DNA from: an uncultured Fidelibacterota bacterium
GTDB taxonomy: Bacteria; Fidelibacterota; Marinisomatia; Marinisomatales; UBA1611
Length of the DNA stretch: 7,029 nt
Direction: 5' to 3'
Assembly: GCA_937893835.1 (NCBI GenBank)
Contig: CALCSS010000016.1
Span: forward strand, 1 to 7,029
Below, piece by piece: positions 1 through 4,307 of the stretch (positions within the stretch are counted from its first letter, which is position 1; each line of letters opens with the position of its first letter). The translations under genes were made by a program, and so were the position numbers. Under the pieces are notes generated by a model that made no database searches, was not told where the DNA came from, and saw only the letters and a list, made by a program, of their open reading frames with translations.

Positions 1-1584
1 GGTCTTTTTATTGATGATGTTCATATGTGGAGCATTACATATAATGATGTGCCACTTGTTGAAGATCTGCAAGCATATGGCCTTGATAATCAGGTCGTTC
101 TAGCCTGGGAAATGCCTGCTGGTGGCAGCTATGACAATGAGGATATTTCATATGTTGATGGTACTTTTGAAGATGCGATCATGATGTCATCTGGGACCTC
201 ATTGATGGGTGAGTATTTTGATATGCCATATGGTGTAGACCAGGTCTCTGCAAATTCTTGTTCTATTTGGGGATTCCCAGGGTTTAGTGGGTATACAACT
301 CTCTATGGTTTTCCTGTTCAAGCAGGAGTGCCTCAAGATGAGGCGACCTATAGCACCCAGATCACGCTGCAAGAGGATCAGTGGAACGATCTCGATCTTA
401 ATTGGGCCTTCAACGGTGACTTTCTACTAGCAGTTGAGATAAGTACAACTGTTGGTGTTGGAATAGATTCAGATAATTTTCCAGGGCAGCACTCCTGGGC
501 CAATCTAGGCGGCTGGCAACCGTGGACAGAGGTTGCGCTAGAGTATGGCCTTACTGATGGCGAATTCGGTATTACTGCAAATGTGACGACCGAAGGTGGG
601 GGAACCCCTTTGTTCAATGTCTATCGATCGGTCAATGGAGATGACTTTAATATCATGTTCAACGGCTCCAACCTTGAGAATAATCAGTATGAGGACAACA
701 CAGTTCAAAACGGAAATGAATATTGCTATGAGGTCACGGCTGTCTACGGTGAGGATGAGGGAAATCCTGCAGGACCGGCATGTGCGATGCCAGAGGCTCA
801 GACCATCTACGAGATCGCGTATGATGATGGTACAGATGAGACCAGTATCAATGCGGGGAATATGAACCCTCTTTGTGTAAAATTCACACCGAACAATTAT
901 CCTGTTAGTCTCTATCGAACAAGTTTTTACTGTGTAGGGACATCATCTGGCGTTGGATTTGTGAACGTCTGGGATGATGATGGAGAGGGTGGCTCACCCG
1001 GAACCATGCTAGTGGAGAACTTGCCAACTACCTTTGCAGGAGGATATTGGACGCCCGTACCCTTGGCCAGTTATGGCGTTGTCATAGAAGAAGGGAGTTT
1101 CTATGTAGGTTGGTTGGAGACCGATCAGACACCACCTGTTGGAGTGGACTCTGACAGTCCCTCAACAAATAGTTTTATCGATGTTGGTATTGGTACAGGA
1201 TTTGAACCTTTTGGAAATTATTTTGAGGGTGCTATGATGATTCGGGCTGAAGTGGACTCAGCGAATGCTCTTGCAGGCAATGATTCTGAGGCAAGTGTTC
1301 CTGAGCATTTTGAACTAAAACAGAACTACCCTAATCCATTCAATCCCATCACGACAATAGATTTCTCGCTTGTGTCTGGTGGTTATGTCAATATATCACT
1401 TTATGACATAGTCGGACGCAAGGTCAAAGATCTAGTGGGCACATATATGGAAAGCGGTCGCCATACCTATGTCCTTGATGCCAAGGGCCTTACCTCTGGA
1501 ATGTATTTTTATTCCATGGAGGTTAAAGGTAAAGATGCTAAACCTATCTTCTCTTCAACAAGAAAAATGGCCTTTATCAAGTAA
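1..1584 (+). CDS. Large secreted multidomain protein, 5'-truncated, with T9SS C-terminal sorting domain
   Basis: The frame is open from base 1 (it begins GLFIDDVHMW), so the ATG at base 25 is internal and the true start lies before the window; 527 residues are visible. The IDDV string resembles the end of a jelly-roll domain found in secreted peptidases, but no catalytic domain can be seen, so the enzyme class is unknown. Numbering from base 1: a beta-rich module at about 50-190 opens with YVDGTFEDA; a fibronectin type III-like domain lies at about 202-265 (FNVYRSVNG, then YCYEVTAVYG); a second beta-rich module at about 272-418 opens with YDDGTDE and looks related to the first. A T9SS type A sorting domain follows at about 440-527, with NYPNPFNP, a DIVGRKVKDL strand, LTSGMYFY and the C-terminal KMAFIK. 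The sorting domain implies export across the outer membrane and cleavage or attachment at the cell surface. It ends in TAA, 22 bases before the next gene, so it is probably first or internal in an operon with the two proteases. Confidence 0.85.
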   Translation, partial: GLFIDDVHMWSITYNDVPLVEDLQAYGLDNQVVLAWEMPAGGSYDNEDISYVDGTFEDAIMMSSGTSLMGEYFDMPYGVDQVSANSCSIWGFPGFSGYTTLYGFPVQAGVPQDEATYSTQITLQEDQWNDLDLNWAFNGDFLLAVEISTTVGVGIDSDNFPGQHSWANLGGWQPWTEVALEYGLTDGEFGITANVTTEGGGTPLFNVYRSVNGDDFNIMFNGSNLENNQYEDNTVQNGNEYCYEVTAVYGEDEGNPAGPACAMPEAQTIYEIAYDDGTDETSINAGNMNPLCVKFTPNNYPVSLYRTSFYCVGTSSGVGFVNVWDDDGEGGSPGTMLVENLPTTFAGGYWTPVPLASYGVVIEEGSFYVGWLETDQTPPVGVDSDSPSTNSFIDVGIGTGFEPFGNYFEGAMMIRAEVDSANALAGNDSEASVPEHFELKQNYPNPFNPITTIDFSLVSGGYVNISLYDIVGRKVKDLVGTYMESGRHTYVLDAKGLTSGMYFYSMEVKGKDAKPIFSSTRKMAFIK

Positions 1585-1606
1585 CCTAACAACATAATAA
1601 AAAATC
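1585..1606 (+). other. Short A/T-rich intergenic leader without Shine-Dalgarno
   Basis: The 22 bases between the TAA of the upstream gene and the ATG at 1607 are very A-rich (AACATAATAAAAAATC before the ATG) and contain no GGAG- or AGGA-like sequence. Bacteroidetes and relatives often initiate translation from A-rich leaders without Shine-Dalgarno pairing, so this fits a normal start. The space is too short for an obvious separate promoter plus terminator, which supports co-transcription with the upstream gene. Confidence 0.45.
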
Positions 1607-4297
1607 ATGAAGAAGATCATATTATTAATTTGTGTTATTAGCCTGACCTTTGGTCAGGATCAAAGAGAATTGTGCGGTACACCGCCAATGCCTCAAGAAC
1701 AAATAAGAAATATCAAACTTGCTGTCGAGCAGTGGTTGTTAGATCAAGACCGGGATGATCCTGAGCCTGTACATGTATTGGTCGCTTGGCATGTTATTCA
1801 TACAAATAACGGAGTCGGTAATTATGGTGATGAGGCCATATACACTAATATCGAATATCTGAATCAGACATTCGCACCATACTTTGTTAGTTTTACAGTT
1901 GATAGTATTGATAGAACTGAAAATAATCAATGGTTCAATAACTGGTATGATGACGTATTCGATGGTTGTTTAGAACTCCATGTGGATCCATATCATTACT
2001 TGAATATCTACACTGCAAATCTATATGCTGATGGCGTCGCTGGCTTTTCATACCTAGGCAATGGGTTTGGTCCTAGTGATTATAGACAAAGTGTGAACCT
2101 TGATTATCGTGAACTTGCATGGGGCAATGATGTCAATACCCATGAAGTTGGACACCACATGGGCCTGCCTCATACTTTTTCTTCGTCCTGTAGTGTTGAT
2201 GGAGACGGCATAACTGACACGCCAAGACACCACGAAGATTATCTTTGGCAATGTAGTGAGAGTCTGGATAGTTGCCCGGACCAAGATGGCAATGACCCCA
2301 TTCACAATTATATGACCTATACTAGTAGCTCTTGCCAAGATGAGTTCAGCGATGGTCAACAGGATTGGATGCACTACATCATTGAGAATTATCATCCTGG
2401 TTATCTTGAGAATAGTTTTCTTATGCCTGATCTGTATTTAGATGAGCTAACCTTTCAAAACGATACAGATGGAGATGGGGTTTTTAACCCAGGTGACCAA
2501 ATTCGTGTCCGTGCCAACGTAGGGAATGCATGGGGAGCCAATGCAGACAGTGTGCGATTGGTGATCTCCACAGAAGATGATAGATTGGCCATATTAGATA
2601 GTATTATTCAGTTTGAGAACGCCATAGAACCGGGCGAGGTGTCCTTCACACTATTGGATTGGTTTGAATTATATGCTTTACCTGATATTGCATTAGGCAA
2701 TATCCAGTGTAATATAAATATCACTACCAGTGATGATGAGAATCCCTACGAGATCGATGTCCCCATTGAGATCTCCATCAGTCTGGACCAGAGCGGATTT
2801 CCCATCGATGGGATGTCCATCAAGTCCTCGCCGATCATAGCGGACCTTGACGGCAACAATACGAATGATATCTTCTTTGGGAGTGACAATGGACGGGTAT
2901 ATGGTTATATGATAGCGGGCTATCCCATGTATGGTTTCCCATTCAATACCAATGGAGATGTTCGTTCCAGTCCAGCGGTGGCTGATCTGGACAACAATGG
3001 TAGCGAAGAGATCATATTCGGTTCCAATGATGGTAGTCTATATATTTTGAATGCCTATGGCATTCAGCTGGCGGCCTATGGGCAATCTGGCAGTATAAAT
3101 GGATCCCCTGCCGTGGTAGACCTTGACCAGGATGGTGACTATGAGGTGGTGTTCACATCCTACAATGGTACCAACTCCATCGGCGAGGTCCATGCCATTC
3201 ACCATGATGGATTTAGCGTATATGGTTTTCCGGTCGATCTCGATGAGAAGATGATGGCCGGAGCCGCAGCCGGTGACCTTGAGGGTGATGGTTATCCAGA
3301 GATCGTTGTCTGTACCTGGGATGACAATATCTACGCGATCGGCCACGATGGATATGTGAAGTCTGGTTTTCCATTTGAATCAACCCAACGTTTTAATGCT
3401 CCAGCAACCTTGGTCGACCTGGATGGTGATGGCGACCTAGAGATCGTAGCTGGTAATGATAGCGGGCTATTGCATGTGCTCCACCATGATGGTACTGAGA
3501 TGGCGTCCTATGATGTCGGTGATGACATCAGAGGTGGTATCTCAGTTGCTGATCTTAACGATGACGGGAGCCAAGAGCTCTTGTTTACAGGATATGATGA
3601 TATGATCCATGTATGGAACCCGATCGATGGTGCGGAACTGGAAGGATGGCCAGTGGACATGGAGTATAATTCTTTGACAGAGCCTGTGACCGCGGACCTT
3701 GACAATGATGGTGATCTGGAGGTGGTAACGGCCATGAAGTCTGGGACGGCCTATGTCTTTCATCATGATGCCTCCCTGTTCGATCATTTTCCAACAAGCC
3801 TTGGTGGTAACATCGAGTCTTCGCCTGCCATCGGAGACGTGGACGGTGATGGTGACTTTGAGATTGCCTTTGGCACTACGAACGGTCTAAGGGTCATTGA
3901 CATCAAGACAGAAAAGGGCGACAGGCTGTCATGGAGATTGCATCGCGGTAACCTAGAGCGTACAGGTTCATTGGGCATGACATTGGTCAGCAATGATGCT
4001 GATGACGAACTAACTCCTGTTGAATTCCGTGTCAGCTCAAACTATCCCAATCCATTCAATCCCTCGACCAAGATCGACATTGAGACCGTTGAGGCCAATG
4101 ACCTTGTTGTCAGTGTGTTTGACGCGACAGGTCGACTGGTGAATGACCTGGTCAATGAGTATCTTGATGCAGGAAGATATTCTGTGAGGTGGAATGGCAT
4201 GGATGCATCTGGACATGGCATGTCGACCGGGGTCTATTTCATTCAGGTCAGGTCTGGTGCAGAGATAAATACCCAAAAAATGATCTTAATAAAATAG
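1607..4297 (+). CDS. Secreted M43 (pappalysin/cytophagalysin-like) zinc metalloprotease with FG-GAP propeller and T9SS sorting domain
   Basis: This 896-residue protein is predicted to be an exported endopeptidase. The start is fixed by an immediate signal peptide (MKKIILLICVISLTFGQ, residues 1-17). A short propeptide follows with CGTP at Cys23, placed like the cysteine switch of pappalysin-family zymogens. The catalytic domain spans about 55-265. It has the metzincin zinc motif HEVGHHMGLPH (His179, Glu180, His183, His189), then a DGITDTP segment, several cysteines and the Met-turn NYMTY (Met236), all typical of family M43. An Ig-like/CARDB- or NEW3-like domain (about 274-392) carries an acidic DTDGDG loop. 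Eight FG-GAP/VCBS-type repeats begin near residues 407, 454, 499, 551, 598, 643, 691 and 738, many with calcium-binding DxDxDG loops, and should form a beta-propeller. A WRLHRGNLERTG linker leads to the T9SS sorting domain (about 812-896, NYPNPFNPSTKI to KMILIK). From Glu382 onward it is identical to the next gene. The substrate is unknown. Confidence 0.93.
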   Translation: MKKIILLICVISLTFGQDQRELCGTPPMPQEQIRNIKLAVEQWLLDQDRDDPEPVHVLVAWHVIHTNNGVGNYGDEAIYTNIEYLNQTFAPYFVSFTVDSIDRTENNQWFNNWYDDVFDGCLELHVDPYHYLNIYTANLYADGVAGFSYLGNGFGPSDYRQSVNLDYRELAWGNDVNTHEVGHHMGLPHTFSSSCSVDGDGITDTPRHHEDYLWQCSESLDSCPDQDGNDPIHNYMTYTSSSCQDEFSDGQQDWMHYIIENYHPGYLENSFLMPDLYLDELTFQNDTDGDGVFNPGDQIRVRANVGNAWGANADSVRLVISTEDDRLAILDSIIQFENAIEPGEVSFTLLDWFELYALPDIALGNIQCNINITTSDDENPYEIDVPIEISISLDQSGFPIDGMSIKSSPIIADLDGNNTNDIFFGSDNGRVYGYMIAGYPMYGFPFNTNGDVRSSPAVADLDNNGSEEIIFGSNDGSLYILNAYGIQLAAYGQSGSINGSPAVVDLDQDGDYEVVFTSYNGTNSIGEVHAIHHDGFSVYGFPVDLDEKMMAGAAAGDLEGDGYPEIVVCTWDDNIYAIGHDGYVKSGFPFESTQRFNAPATLVDLDGDGDLEIVAGNDSGLLHVLHHDGTEMASYDVGDDIRGGISVADLNDDGSQELLFTGYDDMIHVWNPIDGAELEGWPVDMEYNSLTEPVTADLDNDGDLEVVTAMKSGTAYVFHHDASLFDHFPTSLGGNIESSPAIGDVDGDGDFEIAFGTTNGLRVIDIKTEKGDRLSWRLHRGNLERTGSLGMTLVSNDADDELTPVEFRVSSNYPNPFNPSTKIDIETVEANDLVVSVFDATGRLVNDLVNEYLDAGRYSVRWNGMDASGHGMSTGVYFIQVRSGAEINTQKMILIK
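2750..4295 (+). repeat. Direct repeat copy 1: 1546-base identical tail (propeller and sorting domain)
   Basis: This segment matches 5484-7029 at a constant offset of 2734 bases. I compared the lines by eye and found no mismatch. It covers codons 382-896 of the first protease: the end of the Ig-like domain, all eight propeller repeats and the T9SS sorting domain. The left edge is sharp: base 2749 differs from 5483, bases 2742-2748 match, and 2740-2741 differ, with mostly diverged sequence before that. The right edge cannot be set because copy 2 is cut by the window end. Confidence 0.95.
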
Positions 4298-4307
4298 AGT
4301 ATTGGCG
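4298..4307 (+). other. Ten-base gap between the two protease genes, no Shine-Dalgarno
   Basis: The gap reads AGTATTGGCG between the TAG at 4295-4297 and the ATG at 4308. There is no convincing ribosome binding site and no room for a terminator or promoter, so the two protease genes are almost certainly on one transcript. Confidence 0.5.

Noticed and set aside
25..27. ATG at base 25 as the true start of the first gene
   Set aside because: The frame is open to base 1, the residues before it fit a secreted-domain motif, and there is no signal peptide after it.
596..865. Plus-strand open frame of 89 codons overlapping the first gene in another frame
   Set aside because: The overlapping frame encodes a recognisable FN3-like domain; this one is rich in Met, Arg and Ser with no domain pattern and is a shadow.
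2054..2395. Minus-strand open frames, including those at 2054-2395, 3038-3346, 4860-5126 and their copies at +2734
   Set aside because: They lie fully inside well-supported + strand genes, show no recognisable domains, and repeat only because the underlying DNA repeats.
3400..3450. Recurrent GATGGTGAT-like short repeats across the propeller region
   Set aside because: These are the codons for the repeated DxDxDG calcium loops, not a DNA-level satellite or CRISPR array.
2750..4295. Insertion sequence or other mobile element as the cause of the direct repeat
   Set aside because: The repeat is entirely protein-coding in frame with both genes and has no transposase, terminal inverted repeats or target duplication that I can see.
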